NCBI GenBank assembly: GCA_037191015.1
Contig: JBBCKD010000032.1
Span: 124,001-188,000, forward strand
DNA from: Ravibacter sp037191015
GTDB lineage: Bacteria; Bacteroidota; Bacteroidia; Cytophagales; Spirosomataceae
Length of the DNA: 64,000 bases
Direction: 5' to 3'
The position numbers and the translations under genes were made by a program. Positions 35,309 through 44,760 of this stretch are shown here, one piece after another; within the stretch, counting starts at the first letter, position 1, and each line of letters begins with the position of its first letter. The notes under the pieces were generated by a model that saw nothing but the letters and a program-made list of their open reading frames with translations, did not search any database and was not told where the DNA came from.

Positions 35309-37220
35309 GAAAGCAATGTTTCTATATCCCTGCCATTGTGTATTGGTCTTTCTTCTAATAGCAGCGCCCCGGCTCTCCGCACAGGGCACCCGCTCCGTAA
35401 ACCGGCCCGGCGACTCCGGGCAGTTGCCGGAGCGCCTTAAACGCAGCGAAAGCTTCCTCGGGATTCACTTCGACTTTCATGCAGGTAAAAATGATACGCT
35501 GATCGGCAGGAACACAACTCCCGAAATGATAAAAAGCATCATCGGCAAGGTCTCTCCCGATTATATACAGATCGACTGCAAGGGGCATTCAGGGTATACC
35601 AGCTACCCGACAAAAGCAGGGAACCAGGCTCCCGGTATTACAGGCGACCCGCTCCGTACCTGGCGCGAGGTGACAGCCGCCAGCGGGGTAGCTCTTTATA
35701 TGCACTATTCCGGTGTCTGGGATACGAGGGCACTGGAACTGAGACCCGAATGGGCTGTTACCAACAGTGACGGGAAAAAGAATCCGAACATGACCTCTGT
35801 TTTCGGACCGTATGTTGACGAACTCCTTATCCCTCAGTTGAAAGAGCTCGCAGGCGACTATGGTATCGACGGGGTCTGGGTAGACGGTGAGTGCTGGGCC
35901 ACGGTGCCCGATTACGGGGAACGTGCGACACGCCTTTTCCGGGAAGCTACCGGTATCACGACCGTGCCAAAATCCAAAGCCGATCCGCACTGGTTTGAAT
36001 GGATGCAATTCCACAGGGAATCTTTCCGGAAATACCTGCGCCACTATGTATCTGAAGTCCGCAGCGCCTATCCCGATTTCCAGATATGCAGCAACTGGGC
36101 ATTCACTGACCATATGCCCGAACCGGTTTCCGTCCCGCTCAACTTTCTTTCCGGCGACTACGAACATCTCAATAGCGTCAATTCTGCCCGCTATGCCGGA
36201 CGATACCTCGTTCACCAGGGTATCCCGTGGGACCTGATGGCGTGGAGCTTCTCCCGCACGCCCAACGAGGATGCGATTCCCTGGAAGCAGAAAACTGCCA
36301 TACAGTTAAAACAGGAGGCCGCTGTCGTCCTGGCGCTGGGCGGCGGATTCCAGGCATATTTTACCCAGAGGCGCGATGGTTCCGTAAAGCTCGACGAGAT
36401 GGAAGTAATGGCCGAGGTGGCGCGGTTTGCCCGCGAACGCCAGCCTTATTGCCATCGCACGACGCAGATACCCCAGGTAGCGCTGCTGTTTTCCACGGAA
36501 GCTTACCAGCGGGAAAGCCCCGGCCTGTTTTCAAGATACGCCGGCAATAGCCGCCTGCGGGGTGTATTGCAATGCTTGCTGGAAGGCCAGAACAGCGTCG
36601 ATATCGTAACAGAAGATATGCTGGGACACAATATGAAGCGTTTCCCCCTGATCGTCATCCCCGAGTGGAACTATCTTTCCCCCGTTTTCAGGGACGATCT
36701 GGCGGCCTACGTAAAGGAAGGCGGAAACCTGGTCGTAATCGGGAAGGAGACTTCGGCTCTTCTTGAAGACAAATTCCCCGGGGCTGCTTCAGCGCCTTCC
36801 CACACCGTATCGCAATCCGGGAAAGGGAAAATATGCTTTATACCGCAATCCGTAGGCCTTGAATACCTGAAATCGGGTGACAAGGCATTACATAGCCTGG
36901 TCAACGGCCCGGTCCGTTCGATGTTTACAGATCCTGTCGTCGAAGTAAAAGGTTCTCAATGGGTGGATGTCTCGGTAAGCAGCCTGGGGCCGAAGTTGGC
37001 CGTCCATCTTGTCAACACATCGGGCAAACACAACGAGCTCACTTATATCGAAGAAATCAGCCCGGTCAAAGACCTGCAGGTTACGATCCGGAGTGACAAA
37101 AGACCATCGAAAGTGACTTTGCAGCCGCTCGGGAAAGAATGTAAGTTCACCTACGCCGGCGGAAAAATAAAAGTCAATGTCGATTCCGTGCCCATTTATG
37201 AGATCCTGGTGGTGGAATAG
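35307..37220 (+). CDS. exported glycosidase-like protein (GH42/fucosidase-type barrel with trimerisation-like domain)
   Basis: This 637-residue exported protein has the signal FLYPCHCVLVFLLIAAPRLSA at the start. The ATG at 35307 or at 35316 are both possible. The first 330 residues are a TIM barrel of glycosidase type: YIQIDCKGHSGYTSYP, ALYMHYSGVWDTRALELRP, and GIDGVWVDGECWATVPDYGE with a candidate catalytic Asp/Glu pair. After about residue 380 a class-I-amidotransferase-like fold (VALLFSTEAYQ, FPLIVIPEWNYL) resembles the trimerisation domain of GH42 beta-galactosidases. Which linkage it cuts cannot be told, and it may not be catalytic. It converges with the amidohydrolase remnant. Confidence 0.7.
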   Translation: MKAMFLYPCHCVLVFLLIAAPRLSAQGTRSVNRPGDSGQLPERLKRSESFLGIHFDFHAGKNDTLIGRNTTPEMIKSIIGKVSPDYIQIDCKGHSGYTSYPTKAGNQAPGITGDPLRTWREVTAASGVALYMHYSGVWDTRALELRPEWAVTNSDGKKNPNMTSVFGPYVDELLIPQLKELAGDYGIDGVWVDGECWATVPDYGERATRLFREATGITTVPKSKADPHWFEWMQFHRESFRKYLRHYVSEVRSAYPDFQICSNWAFTDHMPEPVSVPLNFLSGDYEHLNSVNSARYAGRYLVHQGIPWDLMAWSFSRTPNEDAIPWKQKTAIQLKQEAAVVLALGGGFQAYFTQRRDGSVKLDEMEVMAEVARFARERQPYCHRTTQIPQVALLFSTEAYQRESPGLFSRYAGNSRLRGVLQCLLEGQNSVDIVTEDMLGHNMKRFPLIVIPEWNYLSPVFRDDLAAYVKEGGNLVVIGKETSALLEDKFPGAASAPSHTVSQSGKGKICFIPQSVGLEYLKSGDKALHSLVNGPVRSMFTDPVVEVKGSQWVDVSVSSLGPKLAVHLVNTSGKHNELTYIEEISPVKDLQVTIRSDKRPSKVTLQPLGKECKFTYAGGKIKVNVDSVPIYEILVVE

Positions 37221-37231
37221 AGGCAGCTGTT

Positions 37232-37684
37232 TTATTTTTTCACCCAGGCCCCGTTAAGCATTACCGCGCTGATGTCGTACATCGCCGCAAGGTTTTCCGA
37301 CGGGTTTCCGTCGACAAGGATCAGGTCGGCAGCTTTTCCTACGCTAATGCTCCCTAGCCGCGGGCTGTTGCCAAAATAAGCTGCATTCAGCACGGTCCCG
37401 CTTTTTATCACCTCAAGAGGCGTAAGGCCCGCCATGCGGAGCAGTTCCATTTCACGCTGGTAGGTCCAGCCGTGCTTTACTACCACATAGCCTCTTTCTA
37501 CGGGTATTCCGCCGCTCCCGTCGATGATACGGGCATTTTCTATCAGTATTTCCTGCCCGGCCGGCTCAGGAACGGTATTGAATTCCTTCAGGTAAGCCAC
37601 ACTTTGCTTTTCCGGGATTTGCTGAGCCGCTCCGGGGCCTGAAATTAAAGCCAGTAAACATAGGTATCGAAGAAATGCCCTCAT
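37232..37684 (-). pseudogene. amidohydrolase with in-frame loss of the catalytic barrel
   Basis: The open frame has 150 codons with a signal peptide (MRAFLRYLCLLALISGPGAA). The N-terminal beta-sandwich of a metal-dependent amidohydrolase (EILIENARIIDGSGGIPVER, VVVKHG) follows. It then jumps directly to the family's C-terminal part (YQREMELLRMAGLTPLEVIK, LGSISVGKAADLILVDGNP). Intact members have about 430 residues. The roughly 260-residue barrel with the HxH metal site and catalytic aspartate is missing between VVVKHG and WTYQRE. The frame is unbroken, so a short product could still be made, but it cannot carry the hydrolase reaction. Confidence 0.8.
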
Positions 37685-37931
37685 GTGTATAAAAGGTTAT
37701 CGGCTTTTGCGCTGTTGCCTGCCTCATAAAGTTCTCCTTCCCGGATATTTACTTCTGCAGGATGCGGTAGCGCTGTTCCCCTCTGACTCCCCCTCCGGAG
37801 CTTCAGGCAGGTTTCCTGCTACCGAAGGCAAAAAAAATCCGGATAAAGTAGGTATAAAAATCCGGTACGCGGAGATTAGTATATATAGGGCTGGTAGTTA
37901 TACCGTCCTTTCGGCTAAACTCTGCTTAAAC

Positions 37932-38534
37932 GTGATAAAACATTCGGCTGACAGGCTACCCCCCGGGGTTTGGGACGCGTTCCGGAATGGGAGTCAAACT
38001 GCCTTTAAGAGCATTTATGAGGCGCATGTCCACCAACTGCTGGTTTACGGAAAAAAGATTTCCCCCGACCAGGAGCTGACCGAAGACGCTGTTCATGACC
38101 TTTTTCTCGAACTCTGGAAATCGCGGGAAAAGCTCGCCGACGTGGAAGAAGGACAATTGAGGTTCTATCTCTACAGGGCGCTGAGAAACAGGCTGTATAC
38201 CGCATTAAAAAAAGTGGAGAGCAACAGAACGGACGGGGTACCCGTAGAAATCTCCGACTATTTCAACATTGAAGAGCCGCTGGAAACACGCCTCATCGAA
38301 GACCAGGCCCGCCGGGAACTGCTGATGTCGCTCCGGACAAACCTGAAGGCGCTCACGGCACGGCAGCAACAGGCAATTTACCTGCGTTTTTACGAGCATT
38401 TCAGCAACGAGGAGATTGCACAGCTGATGGGCGTAAATTACCACTCCGCCTGCCGTTTCATTTATAGCGGCCTAAAATACCTGAAGGAGGCGGTACGCAT
38501 CTTAGGACTATCTCTTTTTCTATTCAAATTCTAA
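37932..38534 (+). CDS. ECF RNA polymerase sigma factor, FecI-like (locus B)
   Basis: This sigma-70 family member of about 200 residues has region 2 visible as SQTAFKSIYEAHVHQLLVYG and AVHDLFLELWKSREKL. Region 4 is ALTARQQQAIYLRFYEHFSN followed by EEIAQLMGVNYHSACRFIYS. I start it at the GTG at 37932 (MIKHSADRLPPGVW), since the conserved region begins a few residues later. The frame is open for a further 83 codons upstream without sigma-like content. FecR follows after 20 bases, then SusC and SusD. It probably controls this uptake operon. Confidence 0.88.
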   Translation: MIKHSADRLPPGVWDAFRNGSQTAFKSIYEAHVHQLLVYGKKISPDQELTEDAVHDLFLELWKSREKLADVEEGQLRFYLYRALRNRLYTALKKVESNRTDGVPVEISDYFNIEEPLETRLIEDQARRELLMSLRTNLKALTARQQQAIYLRFYEHFSNEEIAQLMGVNYHSACRFIYSGLKYLKEAVRILGLSLFLFKF

Positions 38535-38554
38535 ACGAAAAAGCCCGACAACAG

Positions 38555-39616
38555 ATGGACTATTATCGTTATAAAGCAGAAGACTTTGCATCGGAAGATT
38601 ACTTCAAGAACTGGGTGATTTCACCGGAGCCGGAGAGCGACAGGTTCTGGGAGGAGTTCCTGAAGGAATACCCGGAAAAATACTATGATGTCATTGAAGG
38701 ACGGCGACTGGTAGATGGGCTGGAAGCTGCATTTGAAACCACTCCGGAAAATTTTGACAGCAGCCGGCGCATTTGGGGACGTTTAGAGCAGTCCGTTAAA
38801 AAATACCCTTTTTTCCATACGCTGCAAGGCCGCTTTTTCTCATGGATTTCGGCGGCATGCCTCCTTGTGGCGGCCGGTTTCTTTGCCTACCGGTACTATA
38901 CTGCGGCACAGTATCCGGGGCAGACTATCATAAAAACCGCCCCGGATAATAAGATGTACGACAACCCCGGAACGGATGGCCGCCTCGTAAAGCTTCCGGA
39001 CGGCTCGGAGGTGCAGATGGACGGGGGAAGCAGCATGAAATACCGGGAGGATGCGGGTACCCGGGAGGTAAGATTGCGGGGAGGCGCTTTTTTCCAGGTT
39101 GTAAAAGATGCCGGCAAGCCGTTTATTGTAAAAGCGGGCGGGATGAAAACTACAGTGCTCGGAACTTCATTCCGGATCACGGCCTACGACATCGACCAGG
39201 TTGTGACGATCGAGGTAAAAAGCGGGAAAGTACGCGTTTCCCGGGAAGAAGACGATGTGAGGGATAACGCCGTCATGGTCCTCACTCCTAACCAGAAAGC
39301 TGTTTTTTCAAAAGCATCCCAATCGTTTTCCAAAGATCTTGTTGATGCGCCGCTCTTGCTGCAGCCCGAAAACGACAGCCAGGAAACGATCTACATTTTC
39401 GACGATGCCCCGGTCGAAAAGATTTTTGAAGCCATTGAAAGTCAGTACGGAATCGATATTGTATATGACCGGGAGCTGATGAAAGATTGCCATCTTAAAA
39501 TTAACCTCGAACACGAATCACTTTACAGGAAACTGGATGTGATCAGTCTTGCCCTTGGTATTGCCTATGAGAAAACAGAAGGAAAAATAGTATTCGAAAA
39601 AAAGGGTTGCCAGTAA
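38555..39616 (+). CDS. FecR-family anti-sigma factor (locus B)
   Basis: This inner-membrane signal relay has 353 residues with a cytosolic N-terminal region (1-88), a membrane segment ISAACLLVAAGFFAYRYY (about 92-109) and a FecR domain (about 130-225, with LVKLPDGSEVQMDGGSSMKY). The DUF4974/STN-like domain (about 280-350) carries two cysteines, in KDCHLKI (about 311) and at residue 352 in the tail KKGCQ. The same pair is found in the FecR proteins of loci C and D. They could form a disulfide in the periplasm. The sigma gene ends 20 bases upstream. Confidence 0.93.
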   Translation: MDYYRYKAEDFASEDYFKNWVISPEPESDRFWEEFLKEYPEKYYDVIEGRRLVDGLEAAFETTPENFDSSRRIWGRLEQSVKKYPFFHTLQGRFFSWISAACLLVAAGFFAYRYYTAAQYPGQTIIKTAPDNKMYDNPGTDGRLVKLPDGSEVQMDGGSSMKYREDAGTREVRLRGGAFFQVVKDAGKPFIVKAGGMKTTVLGTSFRITAYDIDQVVTIEVKSGKVRVSREEDDVRDNAVMVLTPNQKAVFSKASQSFSKDLVDAPLLLQPENDSQETIYIFDDAPVEKIFEAIESQYGIDIVYDRELMKDCHLKINLEHESLYRKLDVISLALGIAYEKTEGKIVFEKKGCQ

Positions 39617-39700
39617 AAGCCACCGAATGTGTTACAGCACATTCAGTGGCCGGTCTCCCCTGGTTTGTCTGACACCGTATTCCGGCAGGTTTGCCGGAGA

Positions 39701-39706
39701 AAGGAG
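39701..39706 (+). promoter_or_regulatory. Shine-Dalgarno site (aaggag) setting the SusC start of locus B
   Basis: AAGGAG at 39701-39706 is six bases before the ATG at 39713, ideal spacing. Strong Shine-Dalgarno sites are unusual in this window. The ATG at 39707 touches the site and would be too close, so 39713 is preferred. Confidence 0.55.
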
Positions 39707-39712
39707 ATGTTT

Positions 39713-42700
39713 ATGTCAATAAAATCAACACAACATGTAAAAATAATGAAAAAACCGTTACGCCTAATCCCTGTCATTTACCAGATGATGCGACTGACCT
39801 TCATTCACAGTATGATAGCGGTACTTTTTTCGGGAATCAGCCTGGCTACCTCGGCCGCAGGGCAGGAACTCCTCACGAAAAAACTGAGCCTCGATGTAAA
39901 AAATACCGAAGCAAAAAAAGTACTGCAGCTCATTGAGAACCAGACGAATGCCAAATTCGCATACCGGCCCAAATTGCTTTCAGGCAGCCGGAAACTAAGC
40001 CTGCACCTTATCAACCAGCCGTTGTCCGACGTGCTGGATATACTGACCCGGAATCTCAGGCTTCAGTACAAAGTGCTCGACGACCAGATCATATTGAGCC
40101 CCGCCGTGACCATTCCCGAAGCTTCGGTCCCCGCGCTCCATTTCCTGTCTCTCCCGCCGGATGCCGACGACAGGCTCCTGAAAGGTGTGGTATCCGATGG
40201 AAAAGGCGAACTGCTGCCGGGGGTGAACATCCTGGTCAAGGGTACCCAGACCGGGACTATTTCCGGAAAGGACGGGGAATACAGCATCCGGTTGCCGGAA
40301 AACGCCCGAACGCTGGTTTTTTCGTTTGTAGGGTACAAAACCCGGGAAGTAAACATCGGACCGGCCCAGAGAACGCTGGATATAGTGCTGGAAACAGATG
40401 CCAAATCGCTGGAAGAAGTAGTCGTGGTAGGCTACGGTTCCGTCCGCAGGGAGGAACTGACCAGCGCCGTAGTAAGCGTCAACGCTGAAGACTTTATTTC
40501 GGGAGCTTTCAACGATCCTATCCAGATGATAGACGGGAAAGTGGCTGGCCTGACGATGGGAACCCGGGCCGCCGCCGATCCCAATTCGGGATCTTCCCTG
40601 CAGCTCCGCGGTGTGGCGTCGGTCAACGCCGGTACGGGACCTTTGATCGTCGTGGACGGCGTACCGGGCAGGAACCTGGCCTCCATCCCGCAGGATGAAA
40701 TCGAGAACATCACCATTCTGAAAGACGGGGCTTCAGCGGCGATTTACGGGGCCAGAGGAGCCAACGGCGTGATCCTCGTAACAACAAAAAGAGGAAAGGA
40801 GGGCGAAACAAGCGTCTCCTACGAAACTTACCTTACTTCAAACCATGTAGCCAGAAAGCCCGAAGTGCTGTCGGCAAAGGAATACGTAGAACGGGGCAGG
40901 TCCAACCTTTACCCGCCCTCCCAGGCGAACAACCTGCCCTACGAAAACAACTTCTACGATCTGCTCCTGCGCGACCAATCATTGGGGAATTACCACCATC
41001 TTGCCATAGAAAGCGGTTCCCGGAACGCGAACTACCGGTTGTCGATGAACTACCGCGACATGAAAGGTATTGATATCATTTCGAAGCGAAAAGAATACGG
41101 TATACGGCTGAACTATAACTATACCATACGCAATCGGGTAAACGTACACGGAAATATCTACGCAAGCAAAAACAAGCAGGACATCACTGACTATGTGGCG
41201 TTCCGGCAGGCTATTAAAGTGCAGCCGACCGAGCCGCTTTACGACCCGAACGATCCGACCAGGTACTTCCTGTTCAGCGGGCACGACTACTACAACCCGG
41301 TAGCGCTGCTGAAGACCAGCATCAACCGCAAGGAGTTTCTCAACCTGAGCGGCGATCTCAACATCAAATGGGATCTGACCGACGACCTTTCAACCAACCT
41401 GATGATAGCCGAAAACATCACCGAAGGTTCCGGGTACGGTTATAAAACCAGCAATTCGCACATTTCCCGCGACAACCTGTATACCGGGATGGCTTCGCGC
41501 GACCAAAGCCGCGCAGACAACCGGATCCTTGAATGGACGGGCAACTATAACCTGAGCAGGAATGCGCATAACCTTCAGGTGCTGGCCGGGTACAGCTACC
41601 AGACCTTTCTCAGTGAAAATTTCAGCGCCTGGAACGCCAATTTCCCGTCAGACGCCCTTCTCTGGAACAGCCTGGGCGGCGGCAACTGGCACAGCCTGTC
41701 GGGAGGCCTGGTGGGTCCTTCGTCGTCCAAATCGACCAATACGCTGATCGCCTTTTTTGGCCGCGCGAATTATTCGTACGCAGGAAAATATCTCCTGACA
41801 GCCTCGTTGCGGCGTGAAGGCTCCAGCAAATTCGGGGCCAACAACAAATGGGGTAATTTCCCTGCCCTGTCCGGCGCATGGATCGTATCCAAGGAAAATT
41901 TCTTCCACCTGCCGGCGGTGAACTCCCTCAAACTGAGGGCAAGCTACGGGGTAACCGGAAGGGAAAATATCAATCCGCTGCTGTCGCTTTCCACTTACAG
42001 CGCTACGTCCTTTTATAATATGGAGGGCAGCTGGCTCCGGACATGGGGACCGTCGGGCAACCCGAACCCCAACCTGAAATGGGAAGTAGGTTATAACACC
42101 AACCTGGGGGTAGATCTTACGATGCTGAACCAGAAGCTGACCGTCTCGCTGGATTATTTCAACCGGAAAACCAAAGACCTGCTGTTTTACACACAGGTGC
42201 CCATGCCGCCGAACCTCTATGGAAACACCTGGAGCAATGTGGGCTCGATCATTAACAAGGGGATAGAGCTGCTGCTGGATGCGCAGCTGATCGGCAAACC
42301 GGATCTTACATGGTCTATGAATGTAGTAGGCAGCTACGGTAAAAGCCGGATGCTGAAAATAGCGGGCAGCGCCGCTGCCGCCAAGTATATGGATCTTTAT
42401 ACCCTGCCTTCTCCCGGAAATCCGGGGCCGATCGTCCGTCTGGAGGAAGGCCAGGAAATCGGCAGCTTCTATATGTATGAGCACGCCGGTGTGGACGGCA
42501 ACGGCAACCTCATGGTAATGAACCAGGCAAACGAGGCGATCGTAGCTTCAGCAAAGAGGGAGGCCGATAAAAGATATGTCGGGAACGGGATCCCGGACTA
42601 CATCTTCTCATGGACCCATAACCTGCGCTATAAACGCTTCGACCTTTCGGTCTTTTTCAAGGGAGCGCTCAAATGGGATGTATATAATCTGCACGAAATG

Positions 42701-43042
42701 TACTACGGGCTCATCAATGCCCCCGGCAACGTGCTGACCGTAGCCTACGGGAAGAATGCACACATCAAGTCCGAAAAGGAGGCAAGTTCCTACTTCCTAG
42801 AAAAGGGCGACTACGTGAACCTGAGGAACCTTTCGCTGGGATACCGTTTTCCCCTCGGGAAACAGACAACTCTGCGGCAGCTGCGGGCGAATGTCAACGC
42901 TACCAACCTGTTTACCCTGACAAAATTTTCGGGGCTGGATATTACCCAGCTGGAGGTTAACGGCCTGACGCCAGGCATCCAGACGATGGATTTCTACCCC
43001 ACAACCCGTTCCGTCACCCTTTCCCTTCAACTCACATTCTAA
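39713..43042 (+). CDS. SusC/RagA-family TonB-dependent outer-membrane transporter with STN domain (locus B)
   Basis: This outer-membrane transporter and signal transducer has about 1109 residues from the ATG at 39713. Signal and basic N-terminus come first (to about 50), then the STN domain (about 57-130, LSLDVKNTEAKKVLQLIENQ to QIILSP). The carboxypeptidase-like domain (about 155-235), a plug ending AAIYGARGANGVILVTTKRG and a beta-barrel to the terminal LQLTF follow. The hydrophobic region RLTFIHSMIAVLFSGISLA is the signal. SusD begins 13 bases after the stop. It is probably induced by its own FecI/FecR pair; the ligand is unknown. Confidence 0.95.
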   Translation: MSIKSTQHVKIMKKPLRLIPVIYQMMRLTFIHSMIAVLFSGISLATSAAGQELLTKKLSLDVKNTEAKKVLQLIENQTNAKFAYRPKLLSGSRKLSLHLINQPLSDVLDILTRNLRLQYKVLDDQIILSPAVTIPEASVPALHFLSLPPDADDRLLKGVVSDGKGELLPGVNILVKGTQTGTISGKDGEYSIRLPENARTLVFSFVGYKTREVNIGPAQRTLDIVLETDAKSLEEVVVVGYGSVRREELTSAVVSVNAEDFISGAFNDPIQMIDGKVAGLTMGTRAAADPNSGSSLQLRGVASVNAGTGPLIVVDGVPGRNLASIPQDEIENITILKDGASAAIYGARGANGVILVTTKRGKEGETSVSYETYLTSNHVARKPEVLSAKEYVERGRSNLYPPSQANNLPYENNFYDLLLRDQSLGNYHHLAIESGSRNANYRLSMNYRDMKGIDIISKRKEYGIRLNYNYTIRNRVNVHGNIYASKNKQDITDYVAFRQAIKVQPTEPLYDPNDPTRYFLFSGHDYYNPVALLKTSINRKEFLNLSGDLNIKWDLTDDLSTNLMIAENITEGSGYGYKTSNSHISRDNLYTGMASRDQSRADNRILEWTGNYNLSRNAHNLQVLAGYSYQTFLSENFSAWNANFPSDALLWNSLGGGNWHSLSGGLVGPSSSKSTNTLIAFFGRANYSYAGKYLLTASLRREGSSKFGANNKWGNFPALSGAWIVSKENFFHLPAVNSLKLRASYGVTGRENINPLLSLSTYSATSFYNMEGSWLRTWGPSGNPNPNLKWEVGYNTNLGVDLTMLNQKLTVSLDYFNRKTKDLLFYTQVPMPPNLYGNTWSNVGSIINKGIELLLDAQLIGKPDLTWSMNVVGSYGKSRMLKIAGSAAAAKYMDLYTLPSPGNPGPIVRLEEGQEIGSFYMYEHAGVDGNGNLMVMNQANEAIVASAKREADKRYVGNGIPDYIFSWTHNLRYKRFDLSVFFKGALKWDVYNLHEMYYGLINAPGNVLTVAYGKNAHIKSEKEASSYFLEKGDYVNLRNLSLGYRFPLGKQTTLRQLRANVNATNLFTLTKFSGLDITQLEVNGLTPGIQTMDFYPTTRSVTLSLQLTF

Positions 43043-43055
43043 AAAAGAGCCGGTT

Positions 43056-44747
43056 ATGAAACTGAGAATTATAATCGTATGCACCCTGCTGCTGGTATCC
43101 GGCAGTTGCACCGATCTTTCCGAAGAAATGTACGACCGGGTCGGATCGGGTAATTTTATCAATAAAAAAGACAACCTGATGCAGGTAATCGGAAGCGTCT
43201 ATGCCAGGGCCCATAATACCACGCTGATTTCCTGGTTCTTCCCCCAGGAGCTTACCGCAGACCAGATCCTGACGCCGACCCGCGGTATCCACGGGTACAA
43301 CGCCGGCGAGTACCTGCGCCTGAACCAGCACAACTGGTCGGGCCTGGACAGGGGAGCGACCATGGCCTGGACTGAAAACTACCAGCTGATCGGTTTCGCC
43401 AATCACGTTCTGGCCGAATTGCCGGATATGGACTACGGAAAGCTCGGGCTGACCGAAACGGATAAAAAAAGACATATCGCCGAAATCAGGACCTTACGCG
43501 CCTACGGATACTGGCACCTGCTGGAAATTTACGGAGGCGTGCCGATTGTGACATTCGTGGGCGATGAAGTAAAACCCCGGAATTCGGATGAGGAAGTATA
43601 CGATTTTATCGTATCCGAGCTGAATGAGACGCTTCCGGACCTGGCGGCAAAAGGGGAAGTTTCCGGTCCTGCCGGCCTCTACCGGGTTACCAAAGGCTTT
43701 AACCGGTTCCTGCTTATGAGGGTATTGTTCAATAGCGAAGCCTATGTCCGCAAACCAGCTTACGAAGAGACCCGCCAGCTGGCGGAGGAGATCATAAACG
43801 GTGCCTACGGACAATACGCGCTCGACAATACCTGGAATGGCCCTTTTACACACAACAACAGCACATCCCCGGAGCTGATTTTCGCCTTCCCGATTGAAAA
43901 GGGACAGCGGGATGAAAAAAACTGGTGGTTTGGCGGCTTCCATCATTACCAGACACATCTTACGTTCGGCTCTTCCCATGGCGGTACAGGCTGGAACGGC
44001 TGGGGGCTGGCGCCTTCCAAAACGGCGGACGGGAAAGACCTGGATTACAAGCTCGGTACGCCTTTTTCAAAATACCACGAGAAAGATGTCCGCAAGAAAT
44101 CGTGGAACTACCTCGGTAACGGCAATTGGGAAGGAATGTTCCTGCAGGGGTTACAGCTCACCTTTGATAAAAAAGACACCATCCGCGGTGTGGAAGAGTA
44201 TAAAGGCCGGCCGTTGGTGATTGTAGATTTTGTAGCGAGAGCTTCGGAAGGCGACCTGGCTTCCGGCAGCATGCTGAAAGGAGAAGAGAATACAGGTATC
44301 CGCCCGGTGAAAGTCTGCCCTGTTTTTCCCGATGTGGAGGCCCAGTACGAGGCACAGGCAGACCAACCGGAAATGCGGCTGGCGGAGGCTTACCTGACGT
44401 TTGCGGAATGTGAAGCACGCCTGGGAAACAGGGAGCGGGCAGCAGAGTTGGTTAACAGGCTCATAAAACGCAATTACACGGCGGCTGACTGGGAAAACAG
44501 CGCAATGGGGCTGCCGCTTACTGCCGGGGAGCTGGATACCGACGGATACCGGATGCTGGAAGAATGGGGAAAGGAGTTCATTATGGAGGGACGGCGCAGA
44601 ACCGACCTGATCCGGTGGAAAAAGTACACGACAGACCGTTGGTTCGACCATAACGAACCTTCGGTGCAGTTCCGTACCCGGATGCCGATCCCGCAGTTCG
44701 CACTGAATTCCAACCCGCTCCTGCAACAAAATGATGGATACAATTAA
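43056..44747 (+). CDS. SusD/RagB-family surface lipoprotein (locus B)
   Basis: This classical SusD glycan-binding lipoprotein has 563 residues with lipobox VSGSC (Cys18). Features include DNLMQVIGSVYARAHNT, an RTLRAYGYWHLLEIYGGVPI segment (the conserved RALRA.Y...L...YGDVPL region), and LAEAYLTFAECEARLGN and EWGKEFIMEGRRRTDLIRWK in the C-terminal half. It forms the lid over the SusC just upstream. The oxidoreductase gene begins 13 bases after its stop, so the whole set is one operon. Confidence 0.94.
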   Translation: MKLRIIIVCTLLLVSGSCTDLSEEMYDRVGSGNFINKKDNLMQVIGSVYARAHNTTLISWFFPQELTADQILTPTRGIHGYNAGEYLRLNQHNWSGLDRGATMAWTENYQLIGFANHVLAELPDMDYGKLGLTETDKKRHIAEIRTLRAYGYWHLLEIYGGVPIVTFVGDEVKPRNSDEEVYDFIVSELNETLPDLAAKGEVSGPAGLYRVTKGFNRFLLMRVLFNSEAYVRKPAYEETRQLAEEIINGAYGQYALDNTWNGPFTHNNSTSPELIFAFPIEKGQRDEKNWWFGGFHHYQTHLTFGSSHGGTGWNGWGLAPSKTADGKDLDYKLGTPFSKYHEKDVRKKSWNYLGNGNWEGMFLQGLQLTFDKKDTIRGVEEYKGRPLVIVDFVARASEGDLASGSMLKGEENTGIRPVKVCPVFPDVEAQYEAQADQPEMRLAEAYLTFAECEARLGNRERAAELVNRLIKRNYTAADWENSAMGLPLTAGELDTDGYRMLEEWGKEFIMEGRRRTDLIRWKKYTTDRWFDHNEPSVQFRTRMPIPQFALNSNPLLQQNDGYN

Positions 44748-44760
44748 AACTTACCTATAA

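Noticed and set aside
37683..37931. 83-codon N-terminal extension of sigma factor B
   Set aside because: Residues do not look like sigma region 1 or 2 and include many cysteines and leucines; the GTG at 37932 gives the usual ECF length.
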